DNA from: Flocculibacter collagenilyticus
Lineage (GTDB): Bacteria; Pseudomonadota; Gammaproteobacteria; Enterobacterales; Alteromonadaceae
DNA: 64,000 nucleotides
NCBI RefSeq assembly: GCF_016469335.1
Contig: NZ_CP059888.1
Span: forward strand, 186,001-250,000
Reading direction: 5' to 3'
Position 1 is the stretch's first letter. Each line of letters begins with the position of its first letter. The position numbers and the translations under genes were made by a program. The notes beneath the pieces were generated by a model. The model searched no databases. It was not told the origin of the DNA and saw only the letters and a list, made by a program, of their open reading frames with translations. Positions 28,589 through 36,395 of this stretch are shown one piece after another.

Positions 28589-29458
28589 ATGGCTATAGAT
28601 AATTCGAAACAATACGCATTTATAATTGGTGCAGCCAAAACAGGCACCACATCAATTTCAGATATTTTAGCGCAGCATCCTGATATATGTTTATCTTTTC
28701 CAAAAGAAAGTGATTACTTTGCAAGGCATTATCACAAAGGTGAAGATTGGTATGATAGTCTGTTTCAAGGTAAGGTGCATAAGCTACGGTTGGATGCCTC
28801 AACGAGCTACAGTGCTGGTTTTGAAGGCAGCAGTGAAGCAATTGCAAAGCGCATTAAAGCGGCATGCCCTAACGCTAAGATGGTATATGTAGTAAGGGAT
28901 CCACTTGAAAGAACGTGGTCGTCGTATTGGCATGCTAAACGCGCCGGATTTGAGTCTGATAGTTTTATGAATGCGATAAATCGTGCTGATAATTCACACA
29001 TTGCAGGTAGCTTATATCATCAGCGAATGCAGGAGTACTTAGCTCATTTTCCAAAAGAAAACTTGTTGGTAGTAGCATTCAGTGACTTTAAACGTAACCC
29101 AAAGCAAGTCATTGATAGTATTATCAATCACCTGAATATGTCGCCATATTCATTCTCTGAGGAAGCTTACGCACAAAAATCGAATGCCTCGTTTAAATGG
29201 AAAGGGCCTTTTAGTGTGGTCAATTTATTACCTGCAAAAACACTGAAGAGCATGACGCTGCAGATTAAGAAGATTTTGCCAACAAGTGTGGTAAATAAGA
29301 TGAAAGGTGCAGTGAGCGAACCTATACCCAAAATGACAGAAAATGAAGCTAATGCCACAAAAACAAAGCTAGCTGCAGATGTAGAATTGTTTTACCAATC
29401 TTTTAATGTTGACGTGCGTACCAGTCAGTGGTGGCACAGCCCTGATAACGATTTGTAG
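28589..29458 (+). CDS. Sulfotransferase
   Basis: PAPS-dependent sulfotransferase (289 aa). The 5'-phosphosulfate loop I-I-G-A-A-K-T-G-T-T-S (residues ~12-22) and the 3'-phosphate-binding V-V-R-D-P-L-E-R-T-W-S-S-Y (~101-113) are both present. It is cytosolic-like, without a signal peptide. It is the last gene of the same-strand run and is followed by a strong terminator, so the run most likely makes a sulfated glycan, which is common in marine bacteria. The acceptor is unknown; a lipid or small-molecule acceptor cannot be excluded. Confidence 0.88.
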   Translation: MAIDNSKQYAFIIGAAKTGTTSISDILAQHPDICLSFPKESDYFARHYHKGEDWYDSLFQGKVHKLRLDASTSYSAGFEGSSEAIAKRIKAACPNAKMVYVVRDPLERTWSSYWHAKRAGFESDSFMNAINRADNSHIAGSLYHQRMQEYLAHFPKENLLVVAFSDFKRNPKQVIDSIINHLNMSPYSFSEEAYAQKSNASFKWKGPFSVVNLLPAKTLKSMTLQIKKILPTSVVNKMKGAVSEPIPKMTENEANATKTKLAADVELFYQSFNVDVRTSQWWHSPDNDL

Positions 29459-29495
29459 CACCGCAAACACGCTTTTGGCTATACAGCTAATAACC

Positions 29496-29528
29496 AGAAT
29501 AGAGTTGTGAACACCGCAACTCTATTCT
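29496..29528 (+). terminator. Bidirectional terminator-like hairpin
   Basis: AGAATAGAGTTG (29496-29507) pairs perfectly over 12 bases with CAACTCTATTCT (29517-29528) around a nine-base loop. It sits between the convergent sulfotransferase and kdkA stop codons. The T tract is short, so termination strength is uncertain. Confidence 0.7.
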
Positions 29529-29540
29529 TATCACAAGTAT

Positions 29541-30290
29541 CTAGTGGGCCGCTTGCTTCTTCGGTGTATTAATTACTTCATTATAGCCTTGCAGCAAAAA
29601 GTCCCAATCTTTTAGATGCCAGCGTAAATCCACGTTTTGGCGTTTTTCTTTTTCAAAAGAGCGTAGTAAACGTTTTAAGTTTTCTTGTTGCCAAGAGTGG
29701 CTCGGTTTTTTGATTTCACCTTTATCAAAATCAATTAACCAGCATTTATGCTCTTTATCTAACATGATGTTGTGAATGTTCAAGTCATCATGATAAACAC
29801 CATTATTATGGAAGTCGGCGATCGTTCGTCCGATTTTAAGCCACATGCTTTTGTTGAGTGGATATTTGGATAAATACTGAAAAAGATCTTTCGCATTAGC
29901 AATACGCTCAATAATGAGATCGGCGCGATAAATGCAAAACCACTTCTTTTCGATACGAGCAGCAAGTGGCTTAGGTACTGGTAAGCCTATGTTACTCATC
30001 TCTTTCAGCATCGCAAATTCTTTAACTGCACGGCTGCGTTCTTCATCCATGCCTATGTACAAGTCTTTATTGAATTTTCCTATTAAGCCACCACGGTAGT
30101 AGTGACGTAATACAAATTCGTGCTCTTTAAAGCGGAAAAACCAAGTAATGGCACGGCCTTTTGACTTGCCTGAAATGGCCCCTTTCTTTTGCCAAAAACA
30201 CGATGTAAACCATTTAGCATCGGGTAGGTAAGAAAACAAAGGGTTGTACACAATTACATCAGAGTCCGCTTCTATTTTTTCGTGTGTCAC
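29541..30290 (-). CDS. kdkA: 3-deoxy-D-manno-octulosonic acid kinase KdkA
   Basis: Kinase-fold protein (249 aa) that phosphorylates Kdo of the LPS inner core with ATP. The H-x-D-L-N-x-x-N catalytic loop reads H-D-D-L-N-I-H-N (near residues 167-174), followed by L-I-D-F-D-K-G as the DFG-equivalent. The family signature L-R-H-Y-Y-R-G-G-L is near residue 58. KdkA is found in bacteria with a single phosphorylated Kdo, such as Haemophilus and Vibrio, which gives a prediction for this LPS core. It is transcribed away from the waaC-like gene, with a 240-bp divergent region between them. Confidence 0.9.
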   Translation of the reverse strand: MTHEKIEADSDVIVYNPLFSYLPDAKWFTSCFWQKKGAISGKSKGRAITWFFRFKEHEFVLRHYYRGGLIGKFNKDLYIGMDEERSRAVKEFAMLKEMSNIGLPVPKPLAARIEKKWFCIYRADLIIERIANAKDLFQYLSKYPLNKSMWLKIGRTIADFHNNGVYHDDLNIHNIMLDKEHKCWLIDFDKGEIKKPSHSWQQENLKRLLRSFEKEKRQNVDLRWHLKDWDFLLQGYNEVINTPKKQAAH

Positions 30291-30529
30291 AATTAAGTTC
30301 TCAGTTTTGTTTATCGTTGGAAATGTTGGTTACAAATAAATACCTGAAAGGATATCAAATCGACCATAGTTACATAGTACAAAAATTAAACGAATCGGGC
30401 AATTTTTTTTATAGTTTTACGACCAATATGATTTTCCCTTTTTTGCAAGATTGTAATGATACATTAACTTTCCATGGTTGATCAGATAAGATGTGGCACT
30501 TTTAATCAACCTTATTGTGCGAGGTCAGC

Positions 30530-31597
30530 TTGTTTGAATCATCACCTAAATCTATTTGTATTTTAAGACTTTCTGCTATTGGTGATGTGTGTCACGCGGT
30601 GTCTACTGTGCAAGCAATTCAACGGTGTTATCCCGAAGCCAGTATTACATGGATAATCGGTAAAGTTGAAGCTGCGTTGTTAGCTGGTTTGCCGGGTGTA
30701 GAATTTGTTATTTTTGATAAAAAGCAAGGTAAACAAGCATATAAACAATTAATGCAAGACATGAAGGGAAGGCTGTTTGACGTATTATTGCATATGCAAG
30801 TGGCTTTTCGTGCGAATTTAGCGGCTCATTTTATTCCAGCCCGTACAAAGCTAGGGTTTGACAAAGCTCGTTCAAAAGAATTGCACAGTGTGTTCATTAA
30901 TCAACGAATAAAAGCTCAAACTGCGCCCCATGTACTGGATGGCTTCCGTGCTTTTGCCAGTGCGATAGGTGTGCCTGAATCAGCTCCCAGTTGGCAAATG
31001 CCGTTAAGTGATGATGATATAAGCTTTGCTCAGCAAGTTATTCCTAACCATAAACCAACCTTAATAATTTCACCTGCGGCCAGCAAGGCTGAGCGCAACT
31101 GGCTGCCAGAGCGCTATGCTGCGGTTGCTGAGTACGCTAGTAGCAAAGGGTTTGACGTTCTATTGTGTGGCGGCCCAGCAAAATTAGACCGCGCACTTGG
31201 TGATGACATTTTACGCCATGCACAATGCAACATAACCGATTACATAGGTAAAACCTCGCTGAAGCAAATGTTGGCATTGCTTGGCAGAGCATCACTGGTG
31301 CTTGCACCTGACACAGGCCCAGCGCACATGGCGGTTACGCAAGGTACGCCAGTGATTGGCTTGTACGCTCATAGTAACCCCGACAGAACCGGGCCTTATC
31401 ATTATCGTGATTATGTATGTGAGGTGTATTTTAAAAATTTGCAAACACTAACAGGAAAAACCGCAGAGCAGCACAAGCCGGGTAAGCGAATCAAAGGGGC
31501 TGAATTGATGGCACAGATTGACGTAGAGCAGGTTATTCAAACATTTGATCGGGCGGTTAATGAGCTACAACTAGGTGCGAATGAATCTCTGGACTAA
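30530..31597 (+). CDS. LPS heptosyltransferase family protein (GT9), WaaC-like
   Basis: GT9 glycosyltransferase (355 aa from this start). It begins with I-C-I-L-R-L-S-A-I-G-D-V-C-H-A-V, the heptosyltransferase I-like N terminus, and contains the donor motif L-V-L-A-P-D-T-G-P-A-H-M-A near residue 263. The inner core usually needs WaaC, and this is the best candidate in the window. The TTG at 30530 is taken as start since GAGG lies five bases upstream; the TTG at 30515 is less well placed. Confidence 0.87.
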   Translation: MFESSPKSICILRLSAIGDVCHAVSTVQAIQRCYPEASITWIIGKVEAALLAGLPGVEFVIFDKKQGKQAYKQLMQDMKGRLFDVLLHMQVAFRANLAAHFIPARTKLGFDKARSKELHSVFINQRIKAQTAPHVLDGFRAFASAIGVPESAPSWQMPLSDDDISFAQQVIPNHKPTLIISPAASKAERNWLPERYAAVAEYASSKGFDVLLCGGPAKLDRALGDDILRHAQCNITDYIGKTSLKQMLALLGRASLVLAPDTGPAHMAVTQGTPVIGLYAHSNPDRTGPYHYRDYVCEVYFKNLQTLTGKTAEQHKPGKRIKGAELMAQIDVEQVIQTFDRAVNELQLGANESLD

Positions 31598-31640
31598 ACT
31601 GATTGATGTATAAATTTCAAAAGATGATGAGGAATAATCC

Positions 31641-32192
31641 ATGAAGCAAAAAGCTTTATTTCTAGATCGCGATGGCGTCATTAATCACGAAAAAGAATAT
31701 GTGTATAAAATTGCAGATTTTCAGTTTATTGATGGTGTATTTGATGTCTGTGCGCAATATAAAGCAGCGGGCTTTAAAATCATTGTGGTGACCAATCAAT
31801 CAGGTATTGGTCGAGGTTATTACTCTGAGGCTGACTTTCAAAAGTTAACAGTTTGGATGAATCAACAGTTTGCGCAAAACTTTATTGATATTGATGGTGT
31901 CTATTTTTGCCCTCATCATCCCACTGATGCATTACCGCCATACCAGAAAATTTGCCAATGCCGTAAACCTAAGCCCGGCATGCTCCTCCAAGCTATTGAA
32001 GAGCATGATATTGATCCTCAACAATCAATCATGTTTGGCGACAAGGAAGCAGATATCGAAGCGGCAATTGCAGCAGATATAGGCCATAAAGTATTAGTGA
32101 GAAGTGGCCATGCAGTCAGTGATTCAGCGGTAAAAATTGCTGACAAAGTGGTAGATAGCCTGACGTTTATTAATGAATTTACTCACTGTTAA
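31641..32192 (+). CDS. gmhB: Heptose 1,7-bisphosphate 7-phosphatase GmhB
   Basis: HAD-superfamily phosphatase of the histidinol-phosphatase type (183 aa). It removes the C7 phosphate after the HldE kinase step. The DxD motif is F-L-D-R-D-G-V-I-N (residues ~7-15), with V-V-T-N-Q-S-G-I-G-R-G (~50-60) and the zinc-binding C-P-H-H...C-x-C cluster (~93-109), followed by M-F-G-D-K-E-A-D. It completes the heptose set with gmhA and hldE and follows the waaC-like gene by 43 bp. Confidence 0.93.
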   Translation: MKQKALFLDRDGVINHEKEYVYKIADFQFIDGVFDVCAQYKAAGFKIIVVTNQSGIGRGYYSEADFQKLTVWMNQQFAQNFIDIDGVYFCPHHPTDALPPYQKICQCRKPKPGMLLQAIEEHDIDPQQSIMFGDKEADIEAAIAADIGHKVLVRSGHAVSDSAVKIADKVVDSLTFINEFTHC

Positions 32193-32417
32193 TGTGGCGT
32201 AGCAGTGAGATAGCCAGCCTTAACGTTATTCACTCAACCCCGTCGTATTTTTAGCCTATAGTTATGATCATTTTTGACTTTGGGCTAGCATCTTTTTTCT
32301 TTATATGTATACTTTAGCGCTTAATTTTAAATCGGTGTATCGCTGATTTACATTGAGCTTAAGCCGAATTTAGGTGTTAAGTATCTGGAAATTTACAAAA
32401 AAGGTTTAGTAGCCGTT

Positions 32418-32849
32418 ATGGAACAATTTATCGAATTTATCGGTAATCATTATATTTTAAGTATTATTTGGGTCGTTCTGTTTTTTTCTGTGCTATTTAG
32501 CTGGATAAAAGGTAAATTTTCGCAGATCTCTGCGGTAAGTACACAGCAGTTGACATTGTTGGTTAACAAAGAAGATGGTGTTGTGGTAGACATTCGCTCT
32601 GCGGATGAATTCAAAAAAGGCCATATTGCAGGTGCAAAACACGTACCTCTAACTAAAATTCAGCAAAATGAATTAGCTAAGCTTGAAAACCACAAATCTA
32701 ACCCCATCATTGTCGTATGCAACGCTGGAATGTCTGCAGCAGGCGCTGCAAATACATTATTTAAAACGGGCTTTACTAATGTGCATTTATTACAAGGCGG
32801 TATGAACGCTTGGATAAATGCAGGTTTGCCTGTAGCCAAAAAGAAGTAA
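32418..32849 (+). CDS. yibN: Membrane-anchored rhodanese-like protein (YibN type)
   Basis: 143-aa protein with one N-terminal membrane helix (residues ~10-30) and a rhodanese domain (~40-140). The active-site loop has the catalytic Cys in V-V-C-N-A-G-M-S-A (near residue 100). As in E. coli it is the first gene of the yibN-grxC-secB-gpsA string and sits nine bases before grxC. A sulfur-transfer role is inferred from the family; the physiological acceptor is not known. Confidence 0.88.
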   Translation: MEQFIEFIGNHYILSIIWVVLFFSVLFSWIKGKFSQISAVSTQQLTLLVNKEDGVVVDIRSADEFKKGHIAGAKHVPLTKIQQNELAKLENHKSNPIIVVCNAGMSAAGAANTLFKTGFTNVHLLQGGMNAWINAGLPVAKKK

Positions 32850-32858
32850 GAGGTTTTT

Positions 32859-33116
32859 ATGGCTGACGTAACTATTTATACAAAAGTATATTGTCCTTAT
32901 TGTGTTCGTGCAAAAGCATTGCTTGATCAGAAGGGAGTGACTTATACCGAGTTTAAAATCGACGAGCAGCCTGAGCTTCGCACCGAAATGATTGAAAAGG
33001 CTAATGGTGGGTATACCGTGCCGCAGATTTTCATTAATGACCAACATATTGGTGGTTGTGATGATATGCTCGCATTAGAAAATCAAAATAAATTAGACCC
33101 ATTATTGGTCGCATAA
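32859..33116 (+). CDS. grxC: Glutaredoxin 3 GrxC
   Basis: Small (85 aa) thiol-disulfide oxidoreductase that uses glutathione. The dithiol site is Y-C-P-Y-C (residues ~11-15); the cis-proline T-V-P-Q-I-F and G-G-C-D-D motifs are in place. The length is standard. Its order between yibN and secB matches the conserved enterobacterial cluster. Confidence 0.95.
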   Translation: MADVTIYTKVYCPYCVRAKALLDQKGVTYTEFKIDEQPELRTEMIEKANGGYTVPQIFINDQHIGGCDDMLALENQNKLDPLLVA

Positions 33117-33140
33117 TTAACCATATTTAAAGGAAGTATC

Positions 33141-33644
33141 ATGACTGATCAAGCAAACACAAACGCTGCTGCTCAAGAAGAGCAAGCAAACCCTCAATTC
33201 GCTATTCAACGCATCTATGCAAAAGATATTTCTTTTGAAACACCTAAGTCTCCAGACGTGTTCAAAATGGAATGGAAACCAGAAGTAAAAATGGACTTAG
33301 ACACTAAGAGCAGCAAGCTAGAAGATGGCGTGTTCGAAGTAGTACTTTCATTAACAGTAACGACGAAAGTTGGCGACACAACTGCGTTTTTATGTGAAGT
33401 AAGCCAAGCTGGTATTTTCACTATTGCTGAAATGCAAGATCAACAACTTGCTCATATGCTAGGCGCTTACTGCCCTAACATCCTTTTCCCGTATGCACGT
33501 GAAACGGTATCTAACTTAGTTAACCGTGGTACTTTCCCGCAGTTAAACCTTTCACCAGTTAATTTTGACGCATTATTCATGCAAGCTATGCAACAGCGTC
33601 AAGCACAAGCTGAAGCAGCTCAAAAAGAGCAAGCAGACGCTTAA
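33141..33644 (+). CDS. secB: Protein-export chaperone SecB
   Basis: Homotetrameric cytosolic chaperone that keeps precursors unfolded and hands them to SecA. It has the conserved [14 protein letters not shown] motif (residues ~19-32) and [11 protein letters not shown] (~110-120). The 167-aa length is normal; the Q/A-rich C-terminal tail is typical of marine relatives. It lies between grxC and gpsA as in E. coli. Confidence 0.97.
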   Translation: MTDQANTNAAAQEEQANPQFAIQRIYAKDISFETPKSPDVFKMEWKPEVKMDLDTKSSKLEDGVFEVVLSLTVTTKVGDTTAFLCEVSQAGIFTIAEMQDQQLAHMLGAYCPNILFPYARETVSNLVNRGTFPQLNLSPVNFDALFMQAMQQRQAQAEAAQKEQADA

Positions 33645-33662
33645 TTAAAAAGTGAACAATAC

Positions 33663-34673
33663 ATGCTGAATTCTGCAAAAGTTGCAGTCACAGTATTAGG
33701 GGCGGGATCGTATGGTACCGCCCTTGCTTTATGTGTGGCACGCAACGGACATGAAACCCTTTTATGGGGGCGCGACAAATCGCAAATAGACGCAATGTCG
33801 CAGCAACGTAGTAACCAAAAATACCTTCCTGATGTTACCTTTCCTGAAACGCTAAGATTAGAATCTGATTTAGTGACTGCTGTTAAAGCCAGTGATGTAG
33901 TACTTGTTGTCGTACCAAGTCATGCGTTTGACGATATGCTCATTCAAATCAAGCCGCATTTAAGGGAAAACGCAAAAGTAGCTTGGGCAACCAAAGGGCT
34001 AGAGCCTGAAACAGGCCGGTTATTACAAGATGTCGCCATTGATATTTTGGGCGACTCAATCTCGTTAGCGGTTTTGTCTGGTCCTACATTCGCAAAAGAG
34101 ATGGCGATAGGGCTACCAACGGCTATTTCAATGTCGTCAACAGACCAAGATTTTATCAATCACTTATCTGATTTATTTCACTGTGAGCGTTCATTTAGAG
34201 TGTATACCAATGACGATTTTATTGGTGTGCAGTTAGGTGGCGCAGTGAAGAATGTGATTGCCATTGGTGCGGGTATGGCTGATGGTATTGGTTTTGGGGC
34301 GAATGCACGAACCGCCTTAATTACTCGCGGGCTTGCTGAGTTATGCCGCTTAGGCTGCGCAATGGGCGCTAAGCGTGAAAGCTTTATGGGCATGGCCGGA
34401 TTAGGTGATTTGGTACTTACATGTACTGACAACCAATCACGTAACCGTCGTTTTGGCTTAGCATTAGGACAAGGTAAAGACGTAGATACAGCAATGGCCG
34501 ATATTGGTCAAGTGGTTGAAGGTTATCGCAATACTAAAGAGGTCTTTAACTTAGCCAGCCGTGTAGGCGTTGAAATGCCAATTACTGATCAAATTTATCA
34601 GGTGCTATATCAAGGTAAAAACCCGCAAGAAGCAGCTATGGCGTTGCTAGGCAGGGATCGTAAAGCGGAATAA
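33663..34673 (+). CDS. gpsA: Glycerol-3-phosphate dehydrogenase GpsA
   Basis: NAD(P)-dependent enzyme that reduces dihydroxyacetone phosphate to sn-glycerol-3-phosphate for phospholipids. The N-terminal nucleotide loop is [10 protein letters not shown] (residues ~11-20); the catalytic region contains G-G-A-V-K-N-V (~190-196) and the C-terminal V-V-E-G motif. At 336 aa it is full length. It is the last gene of the operon; cysE, which follows in E. coli, is absent here. Confidence 0.97.
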   Translation: MLNSAKVAVTVLGAGSYGTALALCVARNGHETLLWGRDKSQIDAMSQQRSNQKYLPDVTFPETLRLESDLVTAVKASDVVLVVVPSHAFDDMLIQIKPHLRENAKVAWATKGLEPETGRLLQDVAIDILGDSISLAVLSGPTFAKEMAIGLPTAISMSSTDQDFINHLSDLFHCERSFRVYTNDDFIGVQLGGAVKNVIAIGAGMADGIGFGANARTALITRGLAELCRLGCAMGAKRESFMGMAGLGDLVLTCTDNQSRNRRFGLALGQGKDVDTAMADIGQVVEGYRNTKEVFNLASRVGVEMPITDQIYQVLYQGKNPQEAAMALLGRDRKAE

Positions 34674-34682
34674 TTCCGCTTT
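34662..34682 (+). terminator. Bidirectional terminator at the gpsA stop codon
   Basis: AAAGCGGAA (34662-34670) and TTCCGCTTT (34674-34682) form a nine-base stem with a three-base loop that is the gpsA TAA stop. On the plus strand ATGTTTTT follows. It lies exactly between convergent genes and overlaps both coding ends. Confidence 0.8.
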
Positions 34683-35811
34683 ATGTTTTTACCGTCGTCG
34701 CGGTTAATTCACAATTTATAGCAGGCGAAGGGGCTGGCTTATTCAACAGTACTTGCTGTAAGTAATCAGCATCTTTTTGTACGCCCCCTAATGTGGCAGA
34801 ACCACGTGTATACATCCATGGCAAACCAATAAAATACAAACCTTCTGTTGTGCTTACGCCACGGTAATTAGCAGGATAACCTTCACCGTCTAATTCAATA
34901 TCTTTCAACCAAGTAAAGTCAGGTCGATAACCAGTAGCCCATACAATATTCTTTATGCCAGCAATATTCGCTTTTTCGAATTGTATTTCAGATAGATTCG
35001 CGTCAAGGGTTTTACCCACACACGTTATATTCTGCTTGGCTAATAATGCCTTTACGTTAGTGCCGATAACAGGCTGCATACGCTTGCTTAACTGTTTACC
35101 AAGCCATGAGTATTTAGTAACAGACAGTACGCCTAGCTTGTCAAACCACCACCACAATGTTTTCCCCAAAAATTGTTGAGGAATAGAGTGGCAGTCGGTT
35201 TTACCAGAAAAGTAAATGTTATCATTCGGTTTGGCATCAGAGATTTCATGTAAAATTTGAAAACCTGAGTCGCCAGCACCTACAACCAAAGTATCCCCAG
35301 CAGCGAGTTGGTTAGGGTTACGATAATCTTTGCTGTGCAATTGCACGACACTTTCATCAATGTTGCTATGGCAGGGCGGTATAAAAGGCGTGTGGAATGG
35401 ACCTGTTGCAACGATGACTCTGTCGGCTTGGTAGGTAATGGCTTCGTCTGATGAGGATGCATCTGCATAGCTTTCACATGATAACGTGAAACCGTCTTGA
35501 TCTTTTTGTAGGCGATGTACCTTTGTATTAAGTGTTATGGGAAGGTCGTAGTGCCTTACATATTGCTTAAAGTACTTAGCAACATCATGCTTATCTGGAT
35601 AGTGACCATCTGCCGCAGGAAATTGCATGCCAGGTAAATGGTTAAACTCGGTCGGAGTGAACAACGTTAATGAGTCCCAGCGTTTAAGCCAGGCTGCACC
35701 TATTTCGCTAGCGGCGTCTAGCATCATGAAGTTAGCGTTCATTTGTTTAAGATGATAAGCCATCGCTAACCCTGCTTGACCCGCACCGATTATAATATAG
35801 TCGTACTTCAT
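34681..35811 (-). CDS. Flavin-containing monooxygenase-like protein
   Basis: Cytosolic FAD/NAD(P)H-dependent oxidoreductase (376 aa) of the CzcO/FMO group. The FAD loop I-I-G-A-G-Q-A-G-L-A is near residues 7-16, and the NADPH loop V-V-G-A-G-D-S-G-F is at ~177-185. A conserved W-A-T-G-Y-R-P-D-F motif follows near residue 296. It is shorter than Baeyer-Villiger enzymes and close to small-soluble FMOs. It is third in a minus-strand operon after the trans-sulfuration-type and OsmC-like genes, hinting at a shared sulfur or thiol substrate. The exact substrate is unknown. Confidence 0.85.
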   Translation of the reverse strand: MKYDYIIIGAGQAGLAMAYHLKQMNANFMMLDAASEIGAAWLKRWDSLTLFTPTEFNHLPGMQFPAADGHYPDKHDVAKYFKQYVRHYDLPITLNTKVHRLQKDQDGFTLSCESYADASSSDEAITYQADRVIVATGPFHTPFIPPCHSNIDESVVQLHSKDYRNPNQLAAGDTLVVGAGDSGFQILHEISDAKPNDNIYFSGKTDCHSIPQQFLGKTLWWWFDKLGVLSVTKYSWLGKQLSKRMQPVIGTNVKALLAKQNITCVGKTLDANLSEIQFEKANIAGIKNIVWATGYRPDFTWLKDIELDGEGYPANYRGVSTTEGLYFIGLPWMYTRGSATLGGVQKDADYLQQVLLNKPAPSPAINCELTATTVKT

Positions 35812-35849
35812 TTTTGTTCCTGGTAATTTACGTGCAGTATTGGAATAAA

Positions 35850-36395
35850 TTAGTGTTTGTGAACGGTTAATTCGCCACAGACTTCTACACCATTCATCAT
35901 CGACATAGCATTTGGGCTATGCGCGACAGCTTGCTTTCGCAGTAACTCAAACTGTTCATCAGTACCAGTACCAGATACATCAATTTGATAATTTATGCGT
36001 TTAAAACCAACAGATGCGCAACTGTCTACGCCTAAAAATCCGGCTAAATTTAATTCGCCCTGAACGGTAACCTTGAGTGACTCAAGCTGAATTTCCATAA
36101 TTGAAGCACCCACGGTAAAGCCGACTAGGATACAGGCGCCAAGCCCTGATAACAAATATTCTTGCGGATTAGGTGCATGATTGCTGCCCATTAACTGCCT
36201 AGGTTCGTCGATGGTCCATTCGAAGTCTCGACTGACCACATGTGGGCCCACGGCCATAGGGAGTGCTTTGGCTCGAGAACGGGTACCACTTTCCCAATTT
36301 AACTCAACACCATATTGCACCACGCCTTCTTCAGGTAACGCTTTGACTTCGTTTGTAAATTCACTTAATGCAGAAAGAGGAATACTGTTTCTCAT
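35850..36395 (-). CDS. OsmC/Ohr-like protein
   Basis: OsmC-family protein (181 aa), normally a thiol peroxidase for organic hydroperoxides. One conserved Cys is present in L-G-A-C-I-L-V-G-F (near residue 98), but the second, usually in a C-P-x-S motif, reads A-H-S-P-N-A-M, so the redox pair looks incomplete. It overlaps the upstream gene by four bases (ATGA), which implies translational coupling. It may be a regulatory or binding homologue rather than a peroxidase. Confidence 0.8.
   Translation of the reverse strand: MRNSIPLSALSEFTNEVKALPEEGVVQYGVELNWESGTRSRAKALPMAVGPHVVSRDFEWTIDEPRQLMGSNHAPNPQEYLLSGLGACILVGFTVGASIMEIQLESLKVTVQGELNLAGFLGVDSCASVGFKRINYQIDVSGTGTDEQFELLRKQAVAHSPNAMSMMNGVEVCGELTVHKH

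Noticed and set aside
30284-30481. 65-codon frame between kdkA and the waaC-like gene
   Set aside because: It begins inside the kdkA start and lies in an AT-rich promoter region without family-like features.
30476-30511. Inverted repeat GGTTGAT/ATCAACC before the waaC-like start
   Set aside because: A seven-base stem with a long loop is expected by chance in this AT-rich region, with no attenuator-like tail.
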